From Diprion similis (lineage: Eukaryota; Arthropoda; Insecta; Hymenoptera; Diprionidae), in contig NC_060107.1 in the NCBI RefSeq assembly GCF_021155765.1, positions 11,518,501-11,582,500 on the forward strand: a DNA stretch of 64,000 nt, written 5' to 3'. Positions 20,840 through 32,334 of this stretch are shown here, in pieces. The position numbers and the translations under genes were made by a program. The notes beneath the pieces were generated by a model that saw only the letters and a list, made by a program, of their open reading frames with translations, did no database searches and was not told where the DNA came from. Position 1 is the stretch's first letter. Every line of letters begins with the position of its first letter.

Positions 20840-23510
20840 GGGATCAGATCACGAGAGAACCTGTTCTATGAAAAAGGAATAAGAAACCCATGTTTCATTT
20901 TATTTCGAACAAGGTAAATGCTCCTTTCCATTATGTTGTGCTAGTAGGTACAGTCTAAAAGAAACGTGAAGTACGAATTACATTCATCAACAATTGTCCA
21001 TGAAGAGTTTGAAATTAATTTAAAGTGTGCGTTACTCATATTAAAACTTGTTTTTTGTCCGACCCCTTTGAAAATGCGTCATTTCATACAAGTGAAGCTG
21101 CAAGCGCAAAAAAGCACGTTTCAAGCCAATCGAAGCGGGTATAGACAAGGACTTTTTTGTAACGCCTGAACGATTTTCCCGTTTTTTTTTGTTTGTTTTC
21201 TTTTGATCCATTAAGCGAGGTTAAAGTGACAGTTCTCAGACCAGACAGAAAAAAAAACAAATAAAAATAATTAATAAATAAAATACGTCCGATAAAATAT
21301 TTTTAAATATTTTCAAGAAAATTATCAATAATTGAGATAAAATGTGTTTGTGTATTTATAATGTGTTTGAAATTTCCAAAAAAAAAAAACTATACATGTG
21401 TTACAGAGAATATGATGTGCGAAATAAAAAAGAAAATATTTTTTCTTAGTAGGTAAGTATGGTTCGTGATTAAACGAAAGATTGAAAAAAAAAAATGACA
21501 TTTGAATTCTGGACAAATTTGTCTGTAAAAATGTGGGATTTTTGGTAAAATCTACACCATGTATTGCCTTGTAGATTAAGTTGTGATCGAAGAAAAGAAA
21601 AATCCTTCATTTATCATTAGTCAATGCTATTTAGAAGGGGTGTGCAAAGTTTCAATAAGATCCGTGCAATAATTTTTGAGAAATCGTGAATATAATACGT
21701 TACTGGTGAATGATTCCACGAAAGGTAACGATTTTGGTCAATTTTATCCTCCATATTGCCGAAGATATATATATATATATATCTTTTAACATAAATAACG
21801 TCAAATAATTTTTTTTATTTTTTTGTTTTAGTTTGGTTAATATTGTTAAGAATGCCAAATTTAATAAGGAAATACGAATCTTACAAAACTTTTACTCACG
21901 CAAAAACTTAACGCCGTTGGCCAACTAGGGAATTCGCATTTTTGAATCGTGAAAGGGAGGTTTTAATTTGGTCCTTCAGGATTGCTTTGTCTCCTCCTTA
22001 GCACGATTCAATGGATGAAGAGTTTATTCGTAACGGGTAAATTGATGCAGAACGTCGTTGAATTCTGTCACGCTTCTTTTTTCCCCTTTCCCTCTCTTGA
22101 TAACAGGTAATAAATATTTATTTATGGTTGTCTGCCTTGGTAAAATAATTTTGATTTTTGTTATGCGATAGACTTAATGTCAATAATTTTCTCCACAGCA
22201 ATAAAAATGAAATTTATCTTCCGCGGTGTAGTAAAATTTATTTACGAGAAAGGCTTCAAAAAATAAGAAAAAGTTGACAACCAATAACGTCGAAATAATG
22301 GCAATAAAATTTTTTAATTCCTTTGCGATACCTGCGTTTATAGGAGAAAAGTTATTTAAGCTACGAGCGGTAGTTTCGTTGAAGTGATGAAAAATGTAAT
22401 TCAGGAATGCATGCTTGTTTGCAGCAAAAATGTAATCTTCACCGGTGATGAATAATTAAATCCCGGCAGTATGGGAAGAGAGTGAGCGTGACAATTAGGT
22501 TTACTGTACCAGCGTCTGGTCGTTTGGCCGTAGAACGTCCTCGCTAAATAGGGCGTAGAAGAAAATTAAAAACATAAAACAGAGCTCAGCGGGATTGGAA
22601 TACTGCAAGCACACGGTTCCCACCCAGGGGCTTTCCATCCGAAAAGACCCAGTTGAAAATATTTCCAGAACGTTGTTTGTGACCATCGTAAATTAGTCAA
22701 GACTGCGCGATTTGAAAATCGATCAAAGTGCAACCTAATTTTCGTTACAAGAAAAAAATATTTCACTTTCACGATACAAATTATCTCGCTCAAAAATTTA
22801 TGAATAGTTAGGTTAATATTACTAGTTTTACAATTTTTCTTTTGTTTATACCGAAATTTTGTAAACAAAAATTGATATCACTTGTGATTACTTTAATAAA
22901 TTGTAATATTAAGAAATCATACGAAATCATGAGAAATCACCTGATCAAGGTAAAATTTATTCATCAAGTAACCTCTCGTAATTACTCTATGAAATGGAAT
23001 TAACCATGAAATCTATAATCATGGTGTGTCAATTTTTGCTTCAGTGAAACACCACTTGGTTCGTCATAAGCTTGAACTTGAGACTGCGCGGAAGAATTTT
23101 CAGCTGTCTAGCTTGCCATTTGAAATCAATCTGATTTTGAGCCTCTCAACTTCGTTAGAGCTCACTTGAAACCAACGTTAACATATGTGCATATGTGCAC
23201 ACCAAATGCATATTCGTACGTTTGCGTGATGAGTACCGTCACGTTCCAAAGTCAATCTGTCATCCAGGAATTAGCTTTTGCACTTCTGCAGCCCTTTTTC
23301 TACCTTATTTCATGCCTCCTGTCACCCTCTCATTCTTCTCATCGATCTCCTGACTCCACTGGTGATTCATGAGCTTATAATACAAGAGGGTAACGGCACA
23401 GCCGGCCAGTAAATACATGTATAGTGGGCATTCCGCTCGGAATAACCAAACTTTGAGGTTAATAGTTGCATTTCGAGAACGATCATATTTCGTTTTTGTT
23501 CCACGTCTGG
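20840..23510. other. AT-rich intergenic DNA, nothing recognised
   Basis: No supported gene. It contains A/T homopolymers and a short TA run at about 21766-21782. Confidence 0.4.
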
Positions 23511-23515
23511 GGGGT

Positions 23516-23816
23516 GATATGAGTATACATGGTGTGCCTAGGAGCGCAGCTTCTTTCTCCAAAAAAAGTTTTTCTCTCGCGCTGAACTGGACTTAAGTAA
23601 GATGTGTACCAACGGCGGAAAAATACCCTAGATCGGTGGTGATTAATTGTTGTGACGTTGAATCTACGTGGGGAAAAAATGAGCGGGACTTTAAAATAAC
23701 TCACACGACAACTATACATGATGGTATTACCGAGCAGTGTAGCGTTCGCCGGAAAAATAATTCCCTAGCCATATAGGGATTTTTTTCGACAGTTGGTACG
23801 CATCTCAGTTAAAGGC
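23516..23816 (-). repeat. Dispersed repeat, inverted copy of 45192-45500
   Basis: Read on the minus strand it matches 45192-45500 over about 300 bases. Shared words include GTACCAACTGTC, GCGAACGCTAC, CAACGTCACAACAATTAATC, GGTATTTT.C.GCCGTTGGTA and AAGAAGCTGC. A 35-codon stretch stays similar at protein level, but the 45-kb copy has an in-frame stop. Confidence 0.6.
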
Positions 23817-24930
23817 TTTGGAATGTCAGTTTATTCTGCTGTTAGTATTTCTGCTGAATGTAGTGAGGAAAGGTCGAATTTTGCAACAATTATGAATTCT
23901 GATAGCGATATTCCGCAAGCTGTGCGTAATAACAATAAAAAAATATGAAATCCATCGAATCCGCGTTATCGTCAGGGTGAAATTATCGACACGTCTGCAT
24001 GGGATGAATAAGCATTTTATCTTTTGAATCGTTGATTTAAGTGTGTTTCGTCGGCGCGGTAAAGATACACATGCGTGTTCCTAGTTTATTAATAAAAGAT
24101 AGGAATATTTAATGTTATGTTTATCTTGAATGTTTGATTTGTGCTCAGGTCGATTCTTATCTTTAGGTATAAAAATCTCGTGTCACAATGTTCGTCCACG
24201 CTAATCTGCGAAACCGCTCAACCGATTTTAATGGAATTTTGTAAATGTGTCTTGCTTGGTCCCACTTGAGAGATAGGATGGTTTTTATCACGATAAGTGA
24301 CCTTCAATACTTTTTTTTGCAAATTTAAATAGTTTTTATAGGGCAAATGGTTGTAATTCATTTAGAAGTTCCATAAGTTTTTGATAGATGGCGGTGTGAG
24401 TTAATCTATTGACATCCGTATTAAGCATCCAGCACCACACTTAAGATCCTTTGATTTCTCTCATTTTTTAAAATCAAATTGGAATTTTTAAAATTTCTTA
24501 AACTTTGAGACTACAAAATTTTTTGAAATTTTTAGTACTTTAAAACACAAGTACATACAAGAAATGGTTCCATCATGGGGCTGAGTTTAAAAAGATCAAA
24601 AATAAAATCTCCCGAGACTAGTTTTGAAATTTATAAAACGCTTGGGATTTAAATAAACTCTAGAATTTATGATAAAAATAAACTCACCACGAGGTTGTTT
24701 TTAAAGTTGTTGGAATGGAAAATGCAATTTTTGGGTAATTTATGACACTTAGAAAAAAAAGGTGAATTAAATATCAAAAGTCTGAATATTAATAACTCAG
24801 AGACTCTTGAGTAGTCCCAAAAGATCTTCTATTCAAATTAAAAGTAGTGATGGTGAAAACTTGGCGATTTGACATGGAATGCCCTGTAGGCATAGTAGAC
24901 TTGCTATTTGCCAAAGTCACAACGGCTCAA
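23817..24930. other. AT-rich intergenic DNA with an old repeat fragment
   Basis: ACCGCTCAACCGATTTTAAT near 24210 is a word common in insect interspersed repeats. A similar CGATTTTAATGAAATTTGGT occurs near 47590. No gene was seen. Confidence 0.35.
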
Positions 24931-24940
24931 GTAGGAGAAT

Positions 24941-24946
24941 TTTAAT
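24941..24946 (-). terminator. ATTAAA polyadenylation signal of the P450 gene
   Basis: TTTAAT on the plus strand is ATTAAA on the minus strand, 25 bases past the P450 stop codon. Confidence 0.4.
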
Positions 24947-24971
24947 ACTTGTGATTCTTCCAGATGAAAAT

Positions 24972-27900
24972 TCATCCCACGAGTAAAGGTGTCCGAGTTT
25001 CAGACTGTTGTGAGCTTCGCATTTCGACACGAAGCATCACTCCGTTTGCTGGAACCTGGACAAAGCTGGCACTATCCATCACCAGAGGCACCTGAAGATC
25101 TGGTCCAGGAGTGAAACGGTACTTGGACAGTAAGCTGGCAAGGCCAATTTTCGTCTGGAGTAGTCCAAACCTCATGCCTGGGGTTTCAAAAGAAGCTAAT
25201 TTTCAGTCTGAACCTAACCTTACCGAAAAAATGTAAATTTATCCATAAATTGAGGAGAAACTCATGCCCCCCCCCCCCCCCCCCCCCCAAACTTAAGGCC
25301 CAGGATTGCATTTTGAATTAACTATTTTCAGCTGGAGGGTTGAATGCGAGTGAAAATGGATTTTTGTCCGACAATATTTCGATAATGAATTAACGGATTT
25401 TCATGATTTTAGTCTCAATTATATACGAAATATCGGAGTACAATAAAAAATTAATACTAAGTAAGTAATTTGGCTTGGCCATAAGGGCTAAGAACTTCAG
25501 GTTTCTAAGTATGCGTTTTGAGCTCATAAAACATCAACCAATTTTTTTGCACCTTTTTTCAACTTTTTTGATTCGTATAACTTGAAAACTGCCAATCACA
25601 TCAAAAATGCAAACAGTTTTGAGATAAGAGGCACGTTGACTGGGACCAAAGTTATCAAATTCTGTCGATTCATTCTCGAGATATCATCTCTTTTATCTGG
25701 TTCCTGACTGTATATACCCCAAAAACCCGAGTTTCACCTTTCTAGTCCCAATTACCTTCTCACAACTACATTTACTCTATAAAAATGAGCATTTTCAACA
25801 ATTTGATAATTTATAGCGCTCACTGTATTCGCGGAATTATTCTAAACCCACTTGAAACACCAACATTGATATCTTACAAGTCCAATCATGCAAAAAAAAA
25901 AAAAAAAAAAAAAAAATGACAAAGATGTGTCAAAAATTGAATTTAAATCTTGAATAACTGATTCAAAAAGCTCTCTGATGTATGAGACGATGTGCCGCAA
26001 AGAGTTAAGGTGACCTAGACAAAACACGATTTAATCACAAGAAGACAGCATACTTACCGATGCAGTTCCTCGGCCCTTCCCCAAACGGTAAATAGGCGTA
26101 CTGATGCCTGCGGGCGATGTTCACCGTGTCGAAGCGTTCCGGGTCGAACTTGTCCGGTTCTGGATAAAGTTCGGGATCCCAATGGAGTCCGAGAACCGGG
26201 ATGATAATTGCAGTCTTCTTCTCTATGCGGAGGCCAGTTTCCGGGAACTCAAAATCTGCACTGCACTCTCGGTTTAGGATCGGAATTACCGGATACTTCC
26301 TCAGAGTCTCTGTGAATAGTCGAATGCATTGGTAACCCATACGAAGGATCGTACCAGAATTTGGATTACGTGAAACCCACCGGAGACGACTTTGTGAAGA
26401 TAGTCCATCGCCCTGATGCTCTCGTATGACACGTCTCCGAATTCTTCCAAGACTCTGTTCACCTCTTCTGCTACTTTGTCCTGCAACACCTGGTGCAACG
26501 CCAACTCGTAGAGGCAGTAGGTCACCGTCGATGACGACGTGTCGAAGCCACCGAGCCAGAAGACGAAGGCCTGTGCTGCACCCTCTAGCATCGTGATTTT
26601 CCGATTCTCAAAATTTTCTGGAGGGTAGGTTGTTTCAGAAACTGAAAAGGCAGAAATACATATGTTGACGAAGTCACAGCATCAACGTCATCATCATTGT
26701 CAACTTTTTGCTGTACAAGTATCCATAATAGATTCTAAGTGACTATTTCCCACTTGAGGATGTGCCAAAGGAGATTACGTTAATAATATTGATGCTTATA
26801 TATTATAATCTGTACTGCAATGACCTGAAGCAATGCTTGCAATAGTATAAACATGATTCTGATGTCAATTGAGAATACAATGCGATAGAATTGATTGTAT
26901 CGCAATATTTTTATGTCACAATCACATGATACATACTCTACTTCTAGGTGAACTCATTTTTTTCTATATACAAGTATGTTGATAACTTTTGGGGGTCTAG
27001 ACCGAAGAAATTCTGACATGACCAAAATAGGAACCACTCTACCACATAACCATCAGTTGCATTAATATTTCTATTCGAATCTTTGATAATTCTAATTTTA
27101 ATACTTCGGAATGACTTATTATTCAAGAATTTGACCAGTTGACCTAACGAAATTCGATGAAACGGTCAGTCTGACGTTCTGAAGTTTCAGAATTCAGTCC
27201 CGCACCCATAACTTCAACTTTTCACATTCAAAAGTGGAAATGAAATATTGAACCACCTGCCAAGGTTGCTGAAGTCTTGTCATTGTCACTGGCGATGTAG
27301 CCTTTGTTCATGAGCTGAATAACCACGTTCAGAAAGTCATTCCGAACGACTTTATTGTCCCTTCTAAACCTTACAGCCTCCTCAAAAACACCGATGAAGA
27401 ATTTCGGGGCCTCCTTCCCAAAGACTGAAATATTCAACAGGTGTAAAACGTACGGGCACAGGATCGCGATCAGGTTAACCAGCGTTCTTCGTTCGAAGAC
27501 CTTGCGACCCATCGTCGGGAATTCTGCTTCCGTATTCTCAAGGCTGTTGCATTTTATGCCGAAGGCAACCGAGGCGATCACGTCAGTGGAGAACCTTGAA
27601 TGTACAGTACAGTATATCCGATGTAACGAAGTCCTGTAATCGATTGATTGATGAAGAGTCAGCTAACCTCGCCATGAGTTCTTTGACCTCGATGAGCCCG
27701 GATTTCTCAGCGTCTTTAGCAACGCGGTGATTCAGGGTCTCCGAGATTTCCTTGATGGTGAATAACATCTGTTTCATCTTGCTCGCGGTGAATACGGGGG
27801 AGAACTTGTACCTTAAGAACCTCCACTTGCTGCCAGCCACCGAAAAAAGATGACCCGATAACGGATCGGACTCTTCATTGCAGTACATACCACGGTCATG

Positions 27901-29195
27901 GAAATGCGTGAATTCTTTTGTCAGGACCATACGGATCAAGTCCGGATCCGCAACAACAAGAACCGGCTGATGGAACATGAAGACGCCGAAAATTCGGCTG
28001 GCCTTCAAGTCCAAGTAAGCGTCGCGGATCATTTCACCTGGAATACCCATCAGATCGGTTAATGGGGTGGGAGGGGGAGGGGGAGGGGGAGGGGGTTACA
28101 GCTTGAACGTTTTAAAATTACACCTATTATTAGGATTTTTTTTTTTTTTAGAGAATATCTAAACACTCAGAAAAATTTGAGTGTGAGGGCTTTATTATTT
28201 ATAGTTTCAGGAACGTTTGACATTTTTTTCGTAGAAATTAATAAGAAAATGGCGGCATGGCGCATGTATGTAGCGAACGACGACGTTTTCAATCCGGTGG
28301 CGTGAATTCCTCGGTCAATATTTATCCGATCAATTTGAAATTTTGACACAATCTTTAAAACTTGTTTATCGATTCGATTTTGTGGCTAGATATTTGAATT
28401 TCAATTCCAGAATTTTTTTAAAGAATTTTGTTGGGTATTGACACAATTTCTTTAACGTAATCAGCCTTGTTTTAATCTAGATATATTCTTTAATGGTTGG
28501 ACTTTCATGGAAGGTAGATCCCAAAGTAGGTCAAGCAATCTAGAAAAGGCAAGAGGCCTATATCTGGCAAGATAATGTCGCGCTGAAGGAACTACGATCT
28601 TAAATACAGGGTTCCTCGATAGATGAATTTTTCACAGGGAATCTTTATCGTTTTTCAAAATTTATTTCAACATATCGAGGGCGAGAATCTCTTCAATTTT
28701 CTGCTCTATGTTACCGATCTTAATCTTTCGATCTGGAAGATAAAAACTACTTCTCGATACTTGGAACATATTCTGTTTCCGTAAAAATACGAGGTCAATT
28801 GATCTCGATCTAGAAGTAATAAATCATATGCCATTTCTGGTTACAAGGAGCAAGTATTCGCAAGTCACGAAGAAGAATTGAACAATAGATGAGTGTAAAA
28901 ATCAGTCTGTTTGAACCGAAGCAATCATGTGGAAGCCGTTAACTAGTTAATTTTAAACGTTATATATTCAATAAACTCAAATGATGGTTTCATGATTGAT
29001 GCTGGTTATCCTACCAAATGAGCGTCTTCCTGCAAAGATCGGTCCCATGTTGCCAATAGGTACAACCGGTTTGACGTAGTCAACGTTTTTCCGACTCCAG
29101 TAGTTGAAGGTCACATACTTTAGATAGATGCACGCAGCTAAAGTGATTGCAATCACTGCAAAAGCGAACTCCAGAAGAAAATATGCAAGCCCCAT
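24972..29195 (-). CDS. Cytochrome P450, CYP6-type (CYP3 clan), complete six-exon gene
   Basis: Exons in gene order are 29195-29015, 28037-27668, 27594-27257, 26617-26381, 26309-26058 and 25177-24972. All use GT-AG, and the frames join to 527 residues, the normal length for the family. Residues about 4-25 form the ER membrane anchor. Motifs are WRFLR at 132-136 (helix C), GGFDTS at 319-324 (I-helix oxygen-binding), ETLR at 376-379 (K-helix), DPERF at 431-435 and FGEGPRNCIG at 451-460 with heme-ligand Cys458. The helix B-C region with HFHDRG and DPLSGHLF is typical of insect CYP6. The enzyme should be a microsomal heme-thiolate monooxygenase using NADPH-P450 reductase. Family members often oxidise plant toxins or xenobiotics, but the substrate cannot be read from sequence. 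No second P450 is seen in the window, and no key residue is missing. Confidence 0.95.
25266..25288. repeat. Poly(C) tract in intron 5 of the P450 gene
   Basis: About 23 consecutive C on the plus strand (G on the coding strand), about 80 bases before the exon 6 acceptor region. The length may be unreliable in an assembly. Confidence 0.8.
25892..25916. repeat. Poly(A) tract in intron 5 of the P450 gene
   Basis: About 25 A on the plus strand, which is a poly(T) tract on the coding strand within the intron between exons 5 and 6. Confidence 0.8.
28063..28095. repeat. G-rich (GGGGGA)n tract next to the P450 exon 2 acceptor
   Basis: Several runs of five G separated by A lie 25-60 bases upstream of the exon 2 acceptor at 28038. 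On the coding strand it is a C/T tract and may serve as the polypyrimidine tract. On the plus strand it has the pattern of a G-quadruplex. Confidence 0.7.
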
Positions 29196-30330
29196 AGTTT
29201 TAATATTTTTCAAATCACTTTGCACTAATGGATAAAAAATAAAACAACTTTTTCTGATTAATACGATGTGTAAGAAATCAGTCTTAATGATGATGTATTG
29301 ACATATTTTCAATCATTGTTTTAATCATCGTTATTTTATGCCGCAACGATTGTACGTTGAAAAACTTAAACCCGCAGATTTACATTTAAGAGTTTAAGTT
29401 GATAAATTAAATCGCTCCTGATAACGCAGAACATTGAATGTAGAAAGTCTGTGAACTTAACTGACTGAGCAGCTCGGTGCTTGTTGGAATTGCCTCCCAC
29501 TTTGTTACTAGGAAATTACTAGGTATGTTGGTTATAGTGGGGAGCAAAGTAGTCCTTCTTCTCTCTTTAGCAGCTTAGACTCATTTTTTATAGTCTTTAG
29601 GACTTAATCTGATTGCGTCAATTGATCAGTTAGCTTCGAACAGATTAGCGTATTGTCCATTTTGGATTTCTTTAATTTTTTTTGTTGCATCAATCGCTGT
29701 TGATTGCAGTCCGAATATAAATGAGTGCATTAGTCGCCTGACGTCTAAATCGAATCTTGATTTCAGAACTAATTTACATAATAAATTTCAAAAAATTTAT
29801 TATACTTATTTTCCATTAATTTTTATTTATATTTATTGATAATCAGATTGCCAATTGGATAGCAACGTTTGATTAAGAGATAATAAGATTGATTAAGAAA
29901 AACATATCTACGAACTGACTGATTGTGAATAAACACACACCAAACAGACTAGAAAGTTGGTTTATGATACTGTGATAACAATATAAAAATTTATGCTGAA
30001 CAAAAACTTTAAAAAAATTTCTGAAACGATCTTTATGTAGAATGGAATAAAAATTTGATATTTCAAATCTCACATGATGCCGTAAGCTGTTTTAATTTAG
30101 GCAGAGCCTCATTTTATGATCACATTTCTGGTCATGCTCATAATACCTTGGAAGATAGTTGCGTGCACGACAGCTACGTTATCAACTGTCCACATGACGT
30201 GTAATTATTCGACTAGTCGTAGCCTCTGAAGCATGGCCAATGATTATGCGAATGGCATCAAGCTGGATGGACGTTGTACATAATTCTGCGAACCATCGAT
30301 AACCAATCAGTGATATGAAGTAACAGAAAT
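29196..30330. other. AT-rich DNA upstream of the P450 gene
   Basis: No confident TATA box or other gene was found. The P450 promoter must lie here or in an unseen 5' UTR exon. Confidence 0.4.
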
Positions 30331-30335
30331 AGCTT

Positions 30336-30463
30336 TATGTGGCATGCCCGTAAGCCGCATGTTTTTTTGGCAAGGATAAAGATTTCAGGACGAGCTGAAG
30401 GCGAGCCGGAAGCGAGTACTGAAATTATCCGAGCCAAAAAACGATTTACGGGCATGCCACATA
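30336..30463. repeat. Palindromic repeat, left unit of a nested pair
   Basis: TATGTGGCATGCCCGTAA (30336-30353) is the exact reverse complement of 30446-30463. Inner arms TTTTTTGGC..GGATAA.GATTTCAG also pair with CTGAAATTATCCGAGCCAAA. The centre is GC-rich. Confidence 0.75.
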
Positions 30464-30464
30464 C

Positions 30465-30710
30465 AATATTTTTTACGCTATGGGCATTGAAAAGCAAAAC
30501 GAAGAGTGAGGTTATGTCGCGATCTGTTCGACGAAGCTATTTTATTCGGCAGTTTGGGATGCGCACTTCGAACTGCGCATCAAAACTGCGGAATAAAGAC
30601 TTTATTCCGCAACTTTGTTCGCTGCCGTACAAAGCGTCACTTTACGGAACGAAAACTGCCACAAAAAGTGGACTTTTCAATGCCCATGCCGTAAAAAAAA
30701 TGTTAAATAC
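30465..30710. repeat. Palindromic repeat, right unit of a nested pair
   Basis: ATATTTTTTACG.TATGGGCATTGAAAAG near 30465-30495 pairs with CTTTTCAATGCCCATGCCGTAAAAAAAAT near 30674-30706. At the centre, GCGGAATAAAGACTTTATTCCGC is a near-perfect palindrome. A plus-strand frame (30337-30852) runs through both units. Because the DNA is palindromic, the peptide FNAH-S/A-VK is encoded on the plus strand at the right end and on the minus strand at the left end. Confidence 0.7.
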
Positions 30711-32330
30711 TTACTGGTTCTGGTCCAGAAGACTAGAAAAATTTATTTACGCGGTGTTCTTAAAGGACAGAAAGAAAAGACTATTATTCCAGAAAGATAT
30801 CATTTTTCACTTCCTTGAATCTGATTATGATTTGATATTCGAAATTTTTTGATTTTTGCGTTCATCTTCTCGCTTTCACAATGATGGTGTTAAAATGGCG
30901 TCTCAGGGTAGGGAGCTAAGAAACCCGTTTACGATTTTGGCAGGAAATTGACAATTTGGGGTGAAACTTTGTCTCTCCCTCCGAGATCCTTTGCCGTTTT
31001 ATTCCCACTCTATGGATCCGGCGAACGACAAAGGATATTCTTGAAAATGTTTTTAGATTATCTACGTGATATTGTGGAGGAAAAACAGGCGATATGAAAT
31101 ACCCGGGGCGGTGCAGGTTTGTCGCATCGTAATTCAGGTAATATATTGAGTCTGCGAACGCTTTTGATGTCGGCAGTGCCTCGGGCCTTCGAGTATTCCA
31201 AGAGAAGCACTTCCCTTCTCTTCTTTTTGCGTTTTAAATTATTTCCGCCATCTTGATCCCGTCTCAATTTCAAATACGCTTTCACCGCAATAAATATCGA
31301 TCTACGACCCGTGGGAAAGAAAATGATAATTACAACAATTACATTTTAGAATTCAAATTATCAACTCAAGAAAAAAAAATGGAATTTATTGATTCGGTTA
31401 TAATGGGTGGTATAGAGCTAGTGGCAGCGGTGGGATACATGAATAAATTTTCGATTGAATAAATCGTGAGTAATATCATTGATTCTTTTAAACCCGAGAT
31501 AAAGGGTCCAAAATTTGTTTCTGCAATGTATTTCACCGCATTCTATCCACCAGATCAGACGAATTTTGAGTGTGTATCTTTCTTTTTCACGACATGGGAT
31601 TTGACTTGATGAAACTGAAAAGTGTTTTTTTTTTTCATTCTAAACAGCACCGCATGGTCGTAATTATACGAGTAATATTAAGTCTGATAATATCACATCG
31701 ATTTGAAAAAAAAAATTGCGTTATTTCGTGATATATTCGTAATTCACCATCTTGATTCAGAGTTTCGTGAAGATCGATATGGATGAATAGTTAAACCATA
31801 AAAGAAAGCACGTACCTAACTGAAGTAAAACGTAAAGTGCATAGCAACGTGGTAACGTAACAAATCAGTCGTAAAACTTAATCGCATGATTGTATATTGT
31901 AGACATTAATACAAATCCATGGGGAAAAATTATGGTCCTGGAATAAAACCCTAACTCAGATTTTATAACGGTGTGTATAGGATAAGTTATCGGATAATCC
32001 GTACATTATTGGTAAAAGTGTAATATATTATCCTTGTAGATATATGCTGCACTATAAACTCAGAATCATATTCATTCGCTAACGCTAAATTACGACGTCT
32101 CGGTTTATTATTAAATCTACCGACCGGAATTGTAACTAAATAGCTCAGACAATAATTGGTATTATTTTTTTAATCGGTTTTGAATACAGTAAACACGCAT
32201 CTGACGTGAAATGATTATATTTTATCCAGTGTTTAACTATTTATTTTCACAACTTGAGATCGTTAATCAAAATTCAAAATTTCGAAATTGTTAATTTAAC
32301 GTTGAAAAGAACATACTCGAAATAAAAAAT
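30711..32330. other. AT-rich intergenic DNA, nothing recognised
   Basis: A minus-strand frame at 31058-31285 (basic, KRKKKRR) has no splice or family support. Nothing else was seen. Confidence 0.35.
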
Positions 32331-32334
32331 TCAG

